From positions 62,001 to 126,000 of the forward strand of contig NZ_CAJVCE010000002.1 in the NCBI RefSeq assembly GCF_910594985.1: a DNA stretch of 64,000 nt, given 5' to 3'. Shown here piece by piece: positions 35,630 through 46,977 of the stretch (positions are counted from its first letter, which is position 1; each line of letters begins with the position of its first letter). This DNA is from Paenibacillus allorhizosphaerae. GTDB taxonomy: Bacteria; Bacillota; Bacilli; Paenibacillales; NBRC-103111. Made by a program: the position numbers and the translations under genes. The notes under the pieces are model-generated. The model did not search any database. It was not told the origin of the DNA and was given only the letters and a program-made list of their open reading frames with translations.

Positions 35630-36799
35630 ATGGGGAACGAGCCGCTTACGCATTTGATTAACCCGCAGGTAAAAGAAATTCAAATTTCGGGTATCCGCAA
35701 AATTTCGAATTTGGTCAGTACGTACAAAGATGCCATCACGCTAACGATCGGCCAACCGGATTTTCCGACGCCGGATCATATATTGCGCGCCGCGGAGCAA
35801 GCCGTTGCCGATCATCGGACGACATACACGCCGAATCCAGGATTGCCGGAGCTGAGGCAGGCGGTATCCGAATTCGTGCAGCGCAAATATGGGCTGAACT
35901 ACAACGCGGCAAGCGAGATTATCGTAACGACCGGAGCGAGTCAGGCGCTTGATATTACGCTTCGGACGATTTTAACCGCAGGGGCGGAGGTTATCCTTCC
36001 CGGTCCGATTTATCCGGGCTATGAACCGCTTGTTCGGCTTTGCGGCGGCGTTCCCGTATATGTCGATACGCGGGATAACGGCTTCAAGCTGACGGCGAAG
36101 CTGCTGGAGCCTTACTTGACGGACAAAACGCGCTGCGTTATTTTGTGCTATCCGTCCAACCCGACCGGCAGAGTCATGTCGGAAACGGAGCTTGCAGATA
36201 TGGCGCGGCTGCTGGAAAACCGCAATGTGTTCGTCATTTCCGACGAAATCTACAGCGAGCTGATCTATGACGCACCGCATCGCTCGATCGCTTTGCTGCC
36301 CGGAATGCGGGAGAAGACGATCGTGATCAACGGGTTGTCCAAATCCCACTCCATGACAGGGTGGCGTATCGGATTTACGCTTGCGCCGGCTTATTTATCC
36401 GAGCATATGGTCAAAGTGCATCAATATAATGTGACCTGCGCCAGTTCCATTAGCCAGTATGCGGCGATCGAAGCGCTGACGAACGGGATCGACGACGCGC
36501 TTCCGATGAAAGCGGAATATGTGAAGCGAAGAGATTTCGTTTATGATCGGCTGGTCGGCATGGGACTGGAGCTAGTCAAACCGGAGGGCGCTTTTTATTT
36601 ATTCCCGTCGATTCGCCGCTTCGGACTGTCTTCCATGGAATTTACGATGAAACTGCTGGAAGAACAACGGGTGGCGGTCGTGCCTGGAGATGCTTTTTCC
36701 ACTTATGGCGAGGGCTATATCCGTATATCATATGCGTACGGTATGGATGTATTGGAGCGGGCGATGGATAAGATGGAAGCGTTCGTGAAAGCATTGTAG
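35630..36799 (+). CDS. patA: Class I/II aminotransferase, probable N-acetyl-LL-diaminopimelate aminotransferase
   Basis: 389 residues. Fold type I PLP enzyme: NPGLPELRQAVSEF, NPTGRVMSE, SDEIYSELIYD, the PLP lysine in NGLSKSHSMTGWRIGF, and YIRISYAYGMDVLERAMDKM. The sequence looks PatA-like, and the genes for the flanking steps of the acetyl-DAP pathway (deacetylase and DapH) are convergent just downstream. It would transaminate N-acetyl-2-amino-6-oxopimelate with glutamate. The substrate is inferred from context; a generic aspartate or aromatic transaminase is the alternative. Confidence 0.78.
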   Translation: MGNEPLTHLINPQVKEIQISGIRKISNLVSTYKDAITLTIGQPDFPTPDHILRAAEQAVADHRTTYTPNPGLPELRQAVSEFVQRKYGLNYNAASEIIVTTGASQALDITLRTILTAGAEVILPGPIYPGYEPLVRLCGGVPVYVDTRDNGFKLTAKLLEPYLTDKTRCVILCYPSNPTGRVMSETELADMARLLENRNVFVISDEIYSELIYDAPHRSIALLPGMREKTIVINGLSKSHSMTGWRIGFTLAPAYLSEHMVKVHQYNVTCASSISQYAAIEALTNGIDDALPMKAEYVKRRDFVYDRLVGMGLELVKPEGAFYLFPSIRRFGLSSMEFTMKLLEEQRVAVVPGDAFSTYGEGYIRISYAYGMDVLERAMDKMEAFVKAL

Positions 36800-36838
36800 C
36801 ATAAACCTGGATTGCCGCTAGACATAATGAATAAAAAG

Positions 36839-36895
36839 AAAGCTCGCTGCTTCGAACTGCATAATCAGTGCAAGTTCTGAAGCAGCGGGCTTTTT
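36839..36895 (+). terminator. Rho-independent terminator after patA
   Basis: AAAGCTCGCTGCTTC pairs with GAAGCAGCGGGCTTT (inner AACT/AGTT), followed by T. The rest of the gap to 37073 is AT-rich with no gene seen. Confidence 0.88.
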
Positions 36896-37073
36896 ATGTT
36901 CGCGAATGCTGAGGCCATGTGAAATCACGGTATCACGGCGCCGCTCTCAATTAAAAGCAAAAATTTTTACTTTATTGATGCGCTAAAGCGTTTAGTAAAC
37001 TTTCTGCTCGCAAGAAAAGCTTACGCTAAAACACGAATGTATCTTCATCGTAAGGCTTCGATCGGAAGATTTT

Positions 37074-38216
37074 TTATTGCGATGCCTTAAAACTGATATA
37101 CTGCGTCATTAACGAAATCGCGACTTCTATTGCCTGTTCATCCGGTTCAATCTTGGAATGATGGAGCCCATAGGGCGTATTGACGCCAAGCCAGAACATA
37201 AACCCGGGCACTCTCTCAAGAAAATAGCCGAAGTCTTCGCCGGTCATCGCTTCGGTACATTCGACCAGCGTTACGGTATCCGCTTGTGTTGAACGGACCC
37301 AATCCATAAACTGGGCGGTCACTTCATGGGCGTTGTACACTTGGCGATAATTCGCCCCGTAGTCGATCTCGGCTTTGCACTGAAACCCCGCTTCGATGCC
37401 TTGAACGATCGCTTCGATTCGCGATTTAACCAGCGTCATCGTCTCAGCCGAGAACGTTCGGATCGTCCCTTCCAGCCGCGCTTTTTCCGCGATAATGTTC
37501 TGTTTTGTGCCGCCTGTAATTTTACCGACCGTAATGACTGCGGAATCCAACGGATTGACATTCCGGGAGATAACCGTTTGCAGCTGCCCGACGAGCTGGC
37601 AGGCAGCAATAACCATATCGTTCGCATTATGCGGAAAAGCGGCATGTCCGCCTTTGCCGGTCAAATCGATAAACAGCTCGGACGTATTGGCGAACAAAAT
37701 GCCCGGCTTGGTGGCAATCGTACCGACCGGATATTCCGGGGCAATGTGAAGACCGAATATTTCATCGGGCATCCAGTCCCGCAGTTCTTCACTTTGAAGC
37801 ATCGGTTCGGCCCCGCCCGGTCCTTCTTCCGCCGGCTGGAAGATGAAAGTCAGGTCGTCACGGATCGGATGATGGGCAAAGTGCGTCAAAATACCAAGGC
37901 CGATCGTCATGTGAAGGTCATGGCCGCAAGCATGCATGAAGCCGGGGTGGGACGATTGAAAAGAATAGCCGGTTTCCTCCGTAATCGGAAGGCCGTCCAT
38001 ATCCGCGCGGTAGCCGTACCGGCGCTGCGGAGCAGTTCCTTTCACATTTACGAGAACGCCTGTTTGCCAGGTGCGAACCTCCAGACGCGCTTGAGGCAAC
38101 GTTGCAATATAATCAAGCAAATAACGCTGCGTTTTGAACTCCTGAAAGCCGGGTTCCGGGATTTGATGAAGATCACGGCGTATTTGCACAAAACGGTCGA
38201 AAGAGACGGCGGACAT
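37074..38216 (-). CDS. ykuR: N-acetyldiaminopimelate deacetylase (M20 family)
   Basis: 380 residues; ATG after AAGGAGG on the minus strand. M20D amidohydrolase: [16 protein letters not shown], the metal-site [28 protein letters not shown] and [13 protein letters not shown]. It removes acetate from N-acetyl-LL-DAP to give LL-DAP. Called over other M20 amidohydrolases because dapH is directly upstream in the same direction (78 nt) and patA is next door. B. subtilis has the same ykuQ-ykuR pair (recalled). Confidence 0.88.
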   Translation of the reverse strand: MSAVSFDRFVQIRRDLHQIPEPGFQEFKTQRYLLDYIATLPQARLEVRTWQTGVLVNVKGTAPQRRYGYRADMDGLPITEETGYSFQSSHPGFMHACGHDLHMTIGLGILTHFAHHPIRDDLTFIFQPAEEGPGGAEPMLQSEELRDWMPDEIFGLHIAPEYPVGTIATKPGILFANTSELFIDLTGKGGHAAFPHNANDMVIAACQLVGQLQTVISRNVNPLDSAVITVGKITGGTKQNIIAEKARLEGTIRTFSAETMTLVKSRIEAIVQGIEAGFQCKAEIDYGANYRQVYNAHEVTAQFMDWVRSTQADTVTLVECTEAMTGEDFGYFLERVPGFMFWLGVNTPYGLHHSKIEPDEQAIEVAISLMTQYISFKASQ

Positions 38217-38294
38217 AAGTTTTACAAGCCTCCTTGATGGCGCTGAGCTAATAGAAAGGCCCGGCGTCTGATCGCCGAGCCCGTCCCTTTGAAA

Positions 38295-39008
38295 TTACAG
38301 TGTGCGAAGGTCTTTCAAAATTTCGGTCTTGGACTTCGTTTTGTCATCGACCTTCTTGATGATACGAGCAGGCGTACCGGCAACAACCGTATATTCCGGC
38401 ACGTCTTCAACAACGACGGCTCCCGCCGCAACGACGGAGCCTTTGCCTACACGCACGCCTTCGAGAATAACCGCATTCGCGCCGACGAGCACGTCGTCCT
38501 CGATCACCACCGGCTGAGCCGAAGGCGGTTCGATCACGCCTGCGAGCACCGAACCTGCGCCGATGTGGCACATGTTACCGACTTTTACGCGGCCGCCGAT
38601 GACAACGCCCATATCGATCATCGTGCCTGCGCCGATCGAAGCGCCGATATTGATGACTGCGCCCATCATGATAATCGCGTTGTCACCAATGCCGACCATT
38701 TCGCGGATCACTGCGCCCGGCTCGATGCGAGCGTTAATGCCCTTCAGGTCGAGAAGCGGGATCGCCGAGTTGCGGCGGTCGTTCTCTACAACATAATCTT
38801 CGATTTTGGCGGAGTTTGCGTCCAGTACCGCTTTCACGTCAGTCCATTCGCCAAACAGGACGCCGCTTTTGCCGGAAACGAACGATTGAATCGCATCGCC
38901 GAAAGTGATCGATTCCAGATCGCCCTTTACGTATACTTTGACCGGTGTTTTTTTCTTGCTTGTTTTGATCAGGTTAATAACTTCTTCCGTATTCATTTCG
39001 ATAGACAT
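38295..39008 (-). CDS. dapH: Tetrahydrodipicolinate N-acetyltransferase
   Basis: 237 residues. Acetylates tetrahydrodipicolinate with acetyl-CoA, the entry to the acetylase branch to meso-DAP and lysine. N-terminal family block ([43 protein letters not shown]) then a left-handed beta-helix of hexapeptide repeats (about 95-200, [33 protein letters not shown]). The start ATG is 14 nt from GGAG, an unusually long spacing; the next Met (residue 5) is even further. Its leader contains a tandem hairpin array. Confidence 0.95.
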   Translation of the reverse strand: MSIEMNTEEVINLIKTSKKKTPVKVYVKGDLESITFGDAIQSFVSGKSGVLFGEWTDVKAVLDANSAKIEDYVVENDRRNSAIPLLDLKGINARIEPGAVIREMVGIGDNAIIMMGAVINIGASIGAGTMIDMGVVIGGRVKVGNMCHIGAGSVLAGVIEPPSAQPVVIEDDVLVGANAVILEGVRVGKGSVVAAGAVVVEDVPEYTVVAGTPARIIKKVDDKTKSKTEILKDLRTL

Positions 39009-39034
39009 AAAAGAAATTCCAGCTCCTTATGTAT

Positions 39035-39219
39035 ATTGCAACTGCTACAACGCGAAGCCAAGTTGTCAGTTGTCAATGAGATTGCAACTGCTACAACGCG
39101 AAGCCAAGTTGTCAGTTGTCAATGAGATTGCAACTGCTACAACGCGAAGCCAAGTTGTCAGTTGTCAACGAGATTGCAACTGGTGCAACGTGATGCACGG
39201 TAGGCAGTTGTAATCAATG
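39035..39219 (-). repeat. 46-bp tandem repeats forming hairpins in the dapH leader
   Basis: Three near-identical 46-bp units at 39035, 39081 and 39127 (one base change in the third), followed by a diverged fourth from 39173. Each unit carries CAACTG and CAGTTG in inverted orientation with a second inner pair (ACAAC/GTTGT), so each folds into a stem of about 14 bp with a 10-nt loop. The fourth copy keeps the outer CAACTG/CAGTTG but has a different inner pair (GTGCA/TGCAC). The array lies between the dapH promoter and start codon, so it is transcribed. Confidence 0.9.
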
Positions 39220-39227
39220 ATACCTCT

Positions 39228-39257
39228 TTTATAGCATAAAACGACTGCCTCTAGCAA
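39228..39257 (-). promoter_or_regulatory. Sigma-A promoter of dapH (extended -10)
   Basis: On the minus strand: TTGCTA (39257-39252), 18-nt spacer, TGC then TATAAA (39233-39228), an extended -10. The start would be near 39221, giving a leader of about 210 nt that includes the whole repeat array. Confidence 0.65.
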
Positions 39258-39285
39258 TCCTCGACCGACACAGCAGGCTCGCCTA

Positions 39286-39314
39286 TTGACAGACTATGTC
39301 GAAAGTGGGATAAT
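39286..39314 (+). promoter_or_regulatory. Sigma-A promoter of the pyr operon
   Basis: TTGACA (39286-39291), 17-nt spacer, GATAAT (39309-39314). One mismatch to consensus in all. Divergent from the dapH promoter. Confidence 0.85.
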
Positions 39315-39330
39315 ATTTTCAATTGCATAG

Positions 39331-39489
39331 CACCTTTAAATGACAGTCCCGTGAGGCTGGCAAGGTGAACGTTGAGAAGGAAGGTCTACCTCAAGCTGAT
39401 GGCAGGATAAGCCATCAGCTGACCGCAAGGTAAGGGGACCTTCTGCTCGGATGTACGCAAACCTTGCCTCTACAGGCAAGGTTTTTTTA
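39331..39489 (+). promoter_or_regulatory. PyrR-dependent attenuator leader
   Basis: PyrR-binding loop AGTCCCGTGAGGCTG (39345-39359) matches the ARUCCNGNGAGGYU consensus and sits in a hairpin closed by CACCTT (39331-39336) and AAGGTG (39362-39367). GGCAAGGT (39359-39366) can instead pair with ACCTTGCC (39461-39468) as antiterminator, and ACCTTGCC alternatively pairs with AGGCAAGGT (39474-39482) as terminator. UMP-bound PyrR would hold the first hairpin and so favour termination. A perfect AGCTGATGGC/GCCATCAGCT hairpin fills the middle. Confidence 0.9.
39459..39489 (+). terminator. pyr attenuation terminator
   Basis: AACCTTGCCT / AGGCAAGGTT perfect 10-bp stem with loop CTAC, followed by seven T. 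Alternative to the antiterminator described for the leader. Confidence 0.9.
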
Positions 39490-39548
39490 TGCCTCACGAC
39501 GAACGAAGGCAACACAAGCAACCCCAAAGCATAGGAGGCTGCGCCTAA

Positions 39549-41023
<1,475 letters not shown>

Positions 41024-41098
41024 GACGTGCAGCGAACTCGGTTAGAAACGATAAAACGGCACAAATATATAGAATGAAACGAAGAAGCGGAGGGCCTC

Positions 41099-42376
41099 AT
41101 GGGAATTTGGATACTGAATGCAGCAGTAGTAACCGCAAATAACGAACTAAAGACAAAGCATGTATTGGTGGAAGGCGGCATCATCGAAAAAGTCGCGGAG
41201 GGAGCTGCTCCTGAAACGACGGGCCATACGGTGATCGATGCACAAGGAAAGCTTCTGACCCCGGGGCTGATCGACATGCATGTGCATTTGCGCGAGCCCG
41301 GCTTCGAGCATAAAGAAACGATTGCGACAGGAACGCGCTCCGCGGCGCGCGGCGGTTTTACAACGATCGCTTGCATGCCGAACACAAGGCCTGTCATCGA
41401 TACGGTAGAAACGGTGAAGTACGTACTGGACAAAGCCGAGACCGAAGGCATCGTTCGCGTACTGCCATACGGCTGCATTACGAAAAACGAGCTTGGTCGC
41501 GAACTTACCGATTTTGACGCGTTGAAGGCGGCGGGCGTTATCGGATATACCGATGACGGCGTAGGCGTACAAAGCGCGCAAATGATGAAGGATGCGATGG
41601 CCAAAGCCGCTTCGATCGGCATGCCGATCATCGCTCACTGCGAAGACAATACGCTGGTGGAAGGCGCTGCGGTGTCCGAAGGGGAATTCGCCCGCAGGAA
41701 CGGGCTCAAAGGAATTCCGAACGAATCCGAAGCGATCCATGTGGGCCGCGACATTTTGCTCGCGGAGGCAACCGGCGTGCATTATCATGTATGCCACGTT
41801 AGCACCGAGCAGTCGGTACGGCTTATCCGCCACGCGAAACAGTTCGGCATTAAGGTGACGGCGGAAGTTTGCCCGCATCATCTGCTGCTGTCCGACGAGG
41901 ACATTCCCGGAATGGACGCCAACTGGAAGATGAACCCGCCGCTTCGTACGCCGCGCGACGTGCAAGCTTGCATCGAAGGATTGCTTGACGGAACGATCGA
42001 CATCGTCGTCACCGACCATGCGCCGCACAGCGAGGAAGAGAAAGCGCGCGGCATGGCGCTTGCGCCCTTCGGCATCGTCGGCTTCGAAACGGCCTTCCCG
42101 CTCCTGTATACAAAGTTCGTAGCGACAGGACAATGGACGCTGCAGTTCCTCGTCGACAAAATGACCAAGCTTCCTGCGGAAGTGTTCGGATTGCCTTGGG
42201 GCAAGCTGGAGGTCGGAGCGGCAGCGGACCTGACATTGATCGATCTGGAAACGGAAAAAGCGGTCGATCCGGCGGAGTTCGCATCCAAAGGGCGAAATAC
42301 GCCGTTCACCGGATGGAAGCTGAAGGGCTGGCCGGCACTTACCATGGTCGAAGGTAACGTCGTGTGGTCGGAATAA
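41099..42376 (+). CDS. pyrC: Dihydroorotase
   Basis: 425 residues; ATG after CGGAGGGCC. Class I (long) dihydroorotase of the amidohydrolase superfamily. Metal ligands in H61-V-H63 of DMHVHLREPG, further metal-site His in HCEDN and HVSTEQSV, and the catalytic Asp in VTDHAPHSEEEK. It closes the dihydroorotate ring. Follows pyrB by 75 nt. Confidence 0.96.
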   Translation: MGIWILNAAVVTANNELKTKHVLVEGGIIEKVAEGAAPETTGHTVIDAQGKLLTPGLIDMHVHLREPGFEHKETIATGTRSAARGGFTTIACMPNTRPVIDTVETVKYVLDKAETEGIVRVLPYGCITKNELGRELTDFDALKAAGVIGYTDDGVGVQSAQMMKDAMAKAASIGMPIIAHCEDNTLVEGAAVSEGEFARRNGLKGIPNESEAIHVGRDILLAEATGVHYHVCHVSTEQSVRLIRHAKQFGIKVTAEVCPHHLLLSDEDIPGMDANWKMNPPLRTPRDVQACIEGLLDGTIDIVVTDHAPHSEEEKARGMALAPFGIVGFETAFPLLYTKFVATGQWTLQFLVDKMTKLPAEVFGLPWGKLEVGAAADLTLIDLETEKAVDPAEFASKGRNTPFTGWKLKGWPALTMVEGNVVWSE

Positions 42377-42484
42377 TATGGTAATCGTTCATCATCGAGC
42401 ATCAAGCAGGCCGGACTGGGGAATCGCCACGCGAGACCTCATTCGGCAGACGCGTTCGTATAACAGCTAAGGGAGTTGAAATCG

Positions 42485-43663
42485 ATGCAGGCAAGATTGT
42501 TGTTGGAAGACGGTACATTGTTTACCGGAAAAGCATTCGGGAGCGAAGGTAGCTCGGTAGGCGAAGTCGTTTTTAATACAGGGATTACAGGTTATCAAGA
42601 GGTGTTGTCCGATCCGTCTTATTGCGGACAAATCGTGACCATGACATACCCGCTTATCGGGAATTACGGTATTGCCCGCGACGATTTCGAATCGATTCGC
42701 CCATACATTCACGGCTTCGTCGTTCGGGAGCATGAAGTCGTGCCAAGCAACTGGAGAGCGGAATATTCACTCGACAGCTTGCTGAAAGAGTACGGCATCA
42801 TCGGCATTAGCGGGATCGATACCCGGATGTTGACGCGCCGCATTCGTCACCACGGGGTCATGAAAGGCATTTTGACGACGTCCGGCGTACGCTTGGAAGA
42901 GCTGATGGAACAGCTGAAAGCGACGCCGCTGATGACCGATCAAGTGTCCCGCGTCTCCACCAAGAGCGTATTTGCCAGCCCTGGCAGCAAAGAGCGCGTC
43001 GTACTGGTCGATTTCGGTTCCAAGAGCGGCATTCTCCGCGATTTGACCAAACGAGGCTGCGATGTCGTTGTCGTGCCGCAAGATACGACAGCCGAACAAA
43101 TTCGCCGGCTGGCGCCGGACGGCATTCTGCTGTCCAACGGCCCTGGGGACCCTAAAGACGTACCGCATGCGGCGAAAATGATCGCCGAGCTGCTCGGCGA
43201 GTTCCCGATCTTCGGCATTTGCCTGGGACATCAGCTGTTCGCACTGGCGAGCGGCGCCGATACGGAGAAGCTCAAATTCGGTCACCGCGGCGGCAACCAT
43301 CCGGTGAAAGATTTGCAAACCGGACGCTGCTACATCACTTCCCAAAACCATGGCTACACGGTCAAGGAAGAGTCCATTGCCGGCACCGAACTGGAAGTAA
43401 CGCATATCAACAATAACGACCGCACCATTGAAGGCTTGAAACATAAACAACATCCGGCGTTCTCGGTACAGTACCATCCGGAAGCCGCACCTGGACCGTT
43501 TGATTCAAGCTACTTGTTTGACGATTTCCTGAGCATGATCCGCGAACATAAGATAAGCCGTCCGCAGCAGCCGCGTCAGGCGCAAATCGCCGCAGCTTAC
43601 AAAGCGGGCAGCGGGGCGCCGGCATTCGCATCGAAAGGGGAACTGCACTATGCCGAAAAATAA
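42485..43663 (+). CDS. carA: Carbamoyl-phosphate synthase small (glutaminase) subunit
   Basis: 392 residues from ATG 42485, 9 nt after AAGGGAG; TTG 42476 abuts that site. Class I glutamine amidotransferase: nucleophile Cys in [11 protein letters not shown] and the His-Glu pair in [10 protein letters not shown]. The C-terminal about 30 residues after the domain are a variable tail. In B. subtilis this is pyrAA, the pyrimidine-specific enzyme. Overlaps carB by 14 nt. Confidence 0.96.
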   Translation: MQARLLLEDGTLFTGKAFGSEGSSVGEVVFNTGITGYQEVLSDPSYCGQIVTMTYPLIGNYGIARDDFESIRPYIHGFVVREHEVVPSNWRAEYSLDSLLKEYGIIGISGIDTRMLTRRIRHHGVMKGILTTSGVRLEELMEQLKATPLMTDQVSRVSTKSVFASPGSKERVVLVDFGSKSGILRDLTKRGCDVVVVPQDTTAEQIRRLAPDGILLSNGPGDPKDVPHAAKMIAELLGEFPIFGICLGHQLFALASGADTEKLKFGHRGGNHPVKDLQTGRCYITSQNHGYTVKEESIAGTELEVTHINNNDRTIEGLKHKQHPAFSVQYHPEAAPGPFDSSYLFDDFLSMIREHKISRPQQPRQAQIAAAYKAGSGAPAFASKGELHYAEK

Positions 43664-46600
43664 TACACTCAAAAAGATTCTCGTCATCGGCTCCGGTCCG
43701 ATCGTGATCGGACAAGCGGCCGAGTTCGATTATGCCGGAACGCAAGCTTGCCAGGCGTTGAAAGAAGAAGGATTCGAAGTCGTACTGATTAACAGCAATC
43801 CTGCCACGATCATGACCGATACGAACATGGCGGACAAAGTATACATCGAGCCGATTACGCTCGATTTCGTAACGCAAATCATTCGTCAGGAGCGCCCTGA
43901 CGGCCTGCTGCCGACGCTTGGAGGCCAAACCGGTCTGAACATGGCGGTCGAGCTTGCCCGCGCAGGCGTGCTGGAGCGCGAGAACGTAAAGCTGCTCGGA
44001 ACGCAGCTGACGGCGATCGAGAAAGCGGAAGACCGCGACCTGTTCCGCGATTTGATGCGCGAGCTGGAGCAACCGGTGCCGGATAGCACGATTGTAACGA
44101 CCGTGCAAGAGGCGGTTGATTTTGCAAATGAAATCGGCTACCCGATCATCGTTCGTCCCGCTTACACGCTCGGCGGTACCGGGGGCGGCATTTGCGCGAA
44201 TGAAGAAGAGCTTCTGGAAACCGTTTCTTCCGGTATTCGCTACAGCCCGATCGGCCAATGTCTAATTGAGAAAAGCATCGCTGGCATGAAAGAAGTTGAA
44301 TACGAAGTCATGCGTGACGCGAACGACAACTGTATCGTCGTATGTAATATGGAAAACTTCGATCCGGTCGGCGTACATACGGGGGATAGCATCGTCGTGG
44401 CACCGAGCCAGACGCTGTCCGATCGTGAATACCAAATGCTGCGGTCGGCTTCGCTTAAAATCATCCGTGCGCTGAGTATCGAAGGCGGCTGTAACGTTCA
44501 GTTCGCGCTCGACCCGCACAGCTACCAATACTATGTGATCGAAGTAAACCCGCGGGTAAGCCGTTCGTCAGCGCTCGCATCCAAAGCAACGGGCTATCCG
44601 ATCGCCAAGATGGCAGCCAAAATCGCTATCGGCTACACGCTGGACGAAATCGTCAACCCGGTTACGGGTCAAACCTACGCTTGCTTCGAGCCTACGCTCG
44701 ATTACATCGTATCCAAAATCCCGCGTTGGCCGTTCGATAAATTTACGGCGGCAAACCGCAAGCTCGGAACGCAAATGAAAGCGACCGGGGAAGTAATGGC
44801 GATCGGCCGCACGTTCGAGGAATCGATCCATAAAGCGATTCGTTCCCTCGAAATCGGCGTTCACCGTCTGTACCTGAAAGAAGCCGAGACGCTCGATCAG
44901 GCTACGTTGGAACAACGTTTGATCAAACCGGACGACGAACGGATTTTCCTGATCGCCGAAGCGCTCCGCCGCGGCTACACGGTGCAGCAGCTTCAAGATT
45001 TGACGAAAGTCGACTGGTGGTTCCTGCACAAGCTGGAAGGTCTCGTTAAGTTCGAAGCCGAGCTTCAGCAGCCGGAACTGACGGAAGAACTGCTGTATCA
45101 AGCGAAGCGCAAAGGCTTTACGGATCGTTCGATCGCCGAGCTGCGCCGCCAGGCCGATAAAGGCCTGAACTTCTCGCAGGAAGCCGATGTGCGATCCTAT
45201 CGACTCAGCATCGGCCTCAAGCCGGTGTACAAAATGGTAGATACGTGCGCGGCTGAATTTGAAGCGACGACGCCTTACTACTACTCGACTTACGAAACGG
45301 AAGACGAAGTTAAAGAAACGACGAAACAAAAAGTCGTCGTTCTCGGCTCCGGTCCGATCCGGATCGGTCAAGGGATCGAGTTCGATTACTCAACCGTTCA
45401 TGCAGTATGGGCGATCCAAGCGGCCGGATACGAAGCGGTCATTATCAACAATAACCCGGAGACGGTTTCGACGGACTTCAACACATCGGATCGCTTGTAC
45501 TTCGAACCTTTGTTCTTCGAAGACGTGATGAACGTGATCGAACGCGAGCAGCCGATCGGCGTTATCGTGCAGTTTGGCGGCCAAACGGCGATCAACCTTG
45601 CGGCTCCGCTATCCAAAGCGGGTGTGCGCATACTCGGAACGGATCTGGAGAACATCGACGCGGCGGAAGACCGCAAAAAGTTCGAAGCGCTGCTTCGCAC
45701 GTTGGAAATCGCGCAGCCGCCGGGCGGCACCGTCACTTCCGTCGACCAAGCGGTCGGCATGGCAGCGAACTTCGGTTATCCGGTGCTGGTGCGTCCTTCT
45801 TACGTACTTGGCGGGCGTGCGATGGAAATCGTCTACTCCGATGAAGAACTGCTGAGCTACATGGAATACGCGGTGAAAATCAATCCGGAGCATCCGGTAT
45901 TGATCGACCGTTACATGCTTGGTAAAGAAGTGGAAGTCGACGCGATTTGCGACAAAGATACGGTGCTCATTCCAGGGATCATGGAGCATATCGAAAGAGC
46001 CGGCGTTCACTCCGGTGACTCGATTGCCGTATATCCGCCACAAACCGTATCCGAGGCGATTAAGCAAAAAATTATCGACATCACGGTCAAAATCGCTAGA
46101 GGATTGCAAGTTGTCGGTCTGGTCAATATCCAGTTCGTTATTTATAAAGACGAAGTGTACGTCATCGAAGTGAATCCGCGCTCCTCGCGTACGGTTCCTT
46201 TCTTGAGCAAAGTGACCAAAATTCCGATGGCTAACGTGGCGACTCGCGTCATCATGGGCGAGAAGCTGTCCGATATGGGCTATGAAACCGGACTGTGGCC
46301 GGAAGATGACTACGTGTCCGTGAAAGTACCGGTATTTTCCTTCGCCAAACTGCGCCGCGTAGATACGACGCTCGGGCCGGAAATGAAATCGACGGGTGAA
46401 GTCATGGGCCGCGACAAAACGTTCGCGAAGGCACTTTACAAAGGTTTGATCGGTTCCGGCATGAAAGTGCCGCCGACCGGAGCGATTATTGCAACAGTCG
46501 CGGACAAGGACAAGGCGGAGGCTACGGAAATACTGCGCAGCTTCGACCGTCTGGGCTATCGCATCGTCGCTACGGGCGGAACGGCGCAAGCGCTGGAAGA

Positions 46601-46865
46601 AGCCGGGCTGCGCGTAACCCGCGTCAATAAGCTGAGCGAAGGCTCGCCGAACATCCTGGATCTCATTCGCAACGGCGAAGCGCACTTTGTTGTCAATACG
46701 CTCACCAAAGGCAAAAAGCCGGAGCGGGACGGTTTCCGCATCCGCCGCGAAGCGGTGGAGAACGGCGTCGTTTGCTTGACGTCGCTGGATACGGTCAATG
46801 CGCTGCTCCACGTGCTCGAAGCGATTTACTTCCAGTCCACGCCGATGCCTGCGCATCAAGCATAA
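43650..46865 (+). CDS. carB: Carbamoyl-phosphate synthase large subunit
   Basis: 1071 residues. Two homologous ATP-grasp halves, each opening with a [26 protein letters not shown] motif ([14 protein letters not shown] near 8 and [15 protein letters not shown] near 556), and a C-terminal MGS-like allosteric domain (about 935-1071: [21 protein letters not shown]) that senses UMP and PRPP in pyrimidine-type enzymes. Start overlaps the end of carA by 14 nt, which suggests coupled translation. Confidence 0.97.
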   Translation: MPKNNTLKKILVIGSGPIVIGQAAEFDYAGTQACQALKEEGFEVVLINSNPATIMTDTNMADKVYIEPITLDFVTQIIRQERPDGLLPTLGGQTGLNMAVELARAGVLERENVKLLGTQLTAIEKAEDRDLFRDLMRELEQPVPDSTIVTTVQEAVDFANEIGYPIIVRPAYTLGGTGGGICANEEELLETVSSGIRYSPIGQCLIEKSIAGMKEVEYEVMRDANDNCIVVCNMENFDPVGVHTGDSIVVAPSQTLSDREYQMLRSASLKIIRALSIEGGCNVQFALDPHSYQYYVIEVNPRVSRSSALASKATGYPIAKMAAKIAIGYTLDEIVNPVTGQTYACFEPTLDYIVSKIPRWPFDKFTAANRKLGTQMKATGEVMAIGRTFEESIHKAIRSLEIGVHRLYLKEAETLDQATLEQRLIKPDDERIFLIAEALRRGYTVQQLQDLTKVDWWFLHKLEGLVKFEAELQQPELTEELLYQAKRKGFTDRSIAELRRQADKGLNFSQEADVRSYRLSIGLKPVYKMVDTCAAEFEATTPYYYSTYETEDEVKETTKQKVVVLGSGPIRIGQGIEFDYSTVHAVWAIQAAGYEAVIINNNPETVSTDFNTSDRLYFEPLFFEDVMNVIEREQPIGVIVQFGGQTAINLAAPLSKAGVRILGTDLENIDAAEDRKKFEALLRTLEIAQPPGGTVTSVDQAVGMAANFGYPVLVRPSYVLGGRAMEIVYSDEELLSYMEYAVKINPEHPVLIDRYMLGKEVEVDAICDKDTVLIPGIMEHIERAGVHSGDSIAVYPPQTVSEAIKQKIIDITVKIARGLQVVGLVNIQFVIYKDEVYVIEVNPRSSRTVPFLSKVTKIPMANVATRVIMGEKLSDMGYETGLWPEDDYVSVKVPVFSFAKLRRVDTTLGPEMKSTGEVMGRDKTFAKALYKGLIGSGMKVPPTGAIIATVADKDKAEATEILRSFDRLGYRIVATGGTAQALEEAGLRVTRVNKLSEGSPNILDLIRNGEAHFVVNTLTKGKKPERDGFRIRREAVENGVVCLTSLDTVNALLHVLEAIYFQSTPMPAHQA

Positions 46866-46875
46866 CAACATCCGA

Positions 46876-46920
46876 ATTAGCACAGTGTCTCGCGCAATAT
46901 AGGCGTGATGCTGTGCTAAT
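46876..46920 (+). repeat. Hairpin between carB and pyrF
   Basis: ATTAGCACAG (46876-46885) and CTGTGCTAAT (46911-46920), perfect 10-bp arms. No T-run follows (CCCTTG), so full termination is unlikely; an mRNA-processing or stabilising hairpin is possible. Confidence 0.6.
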
Positions 46921-46977
46921 CCCTTGATTGGGCTTGTAAGTATTGGATCTGACCGTTGAAGGAGGCGCACGAAACAA

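Noticed and set aside
36896-37073. Small gene or regulatory RNA between patA and the deacetylase
   Set aside because: AT-rich sequence with short partial palindromes only; no ORF with a ribosome-binding site.
39035-39219. Possible CRISPR array
   Set aside because: The 46-bp units abut with no unique spacers and each is a hairpin; no cas genes are nearby.
39009-39230. Lysine riboswitch in front of dapH
   Set aside because: Only simple tandem hairpins are present; the conserved five-helix lysine-riboswitch core is not recognisable.
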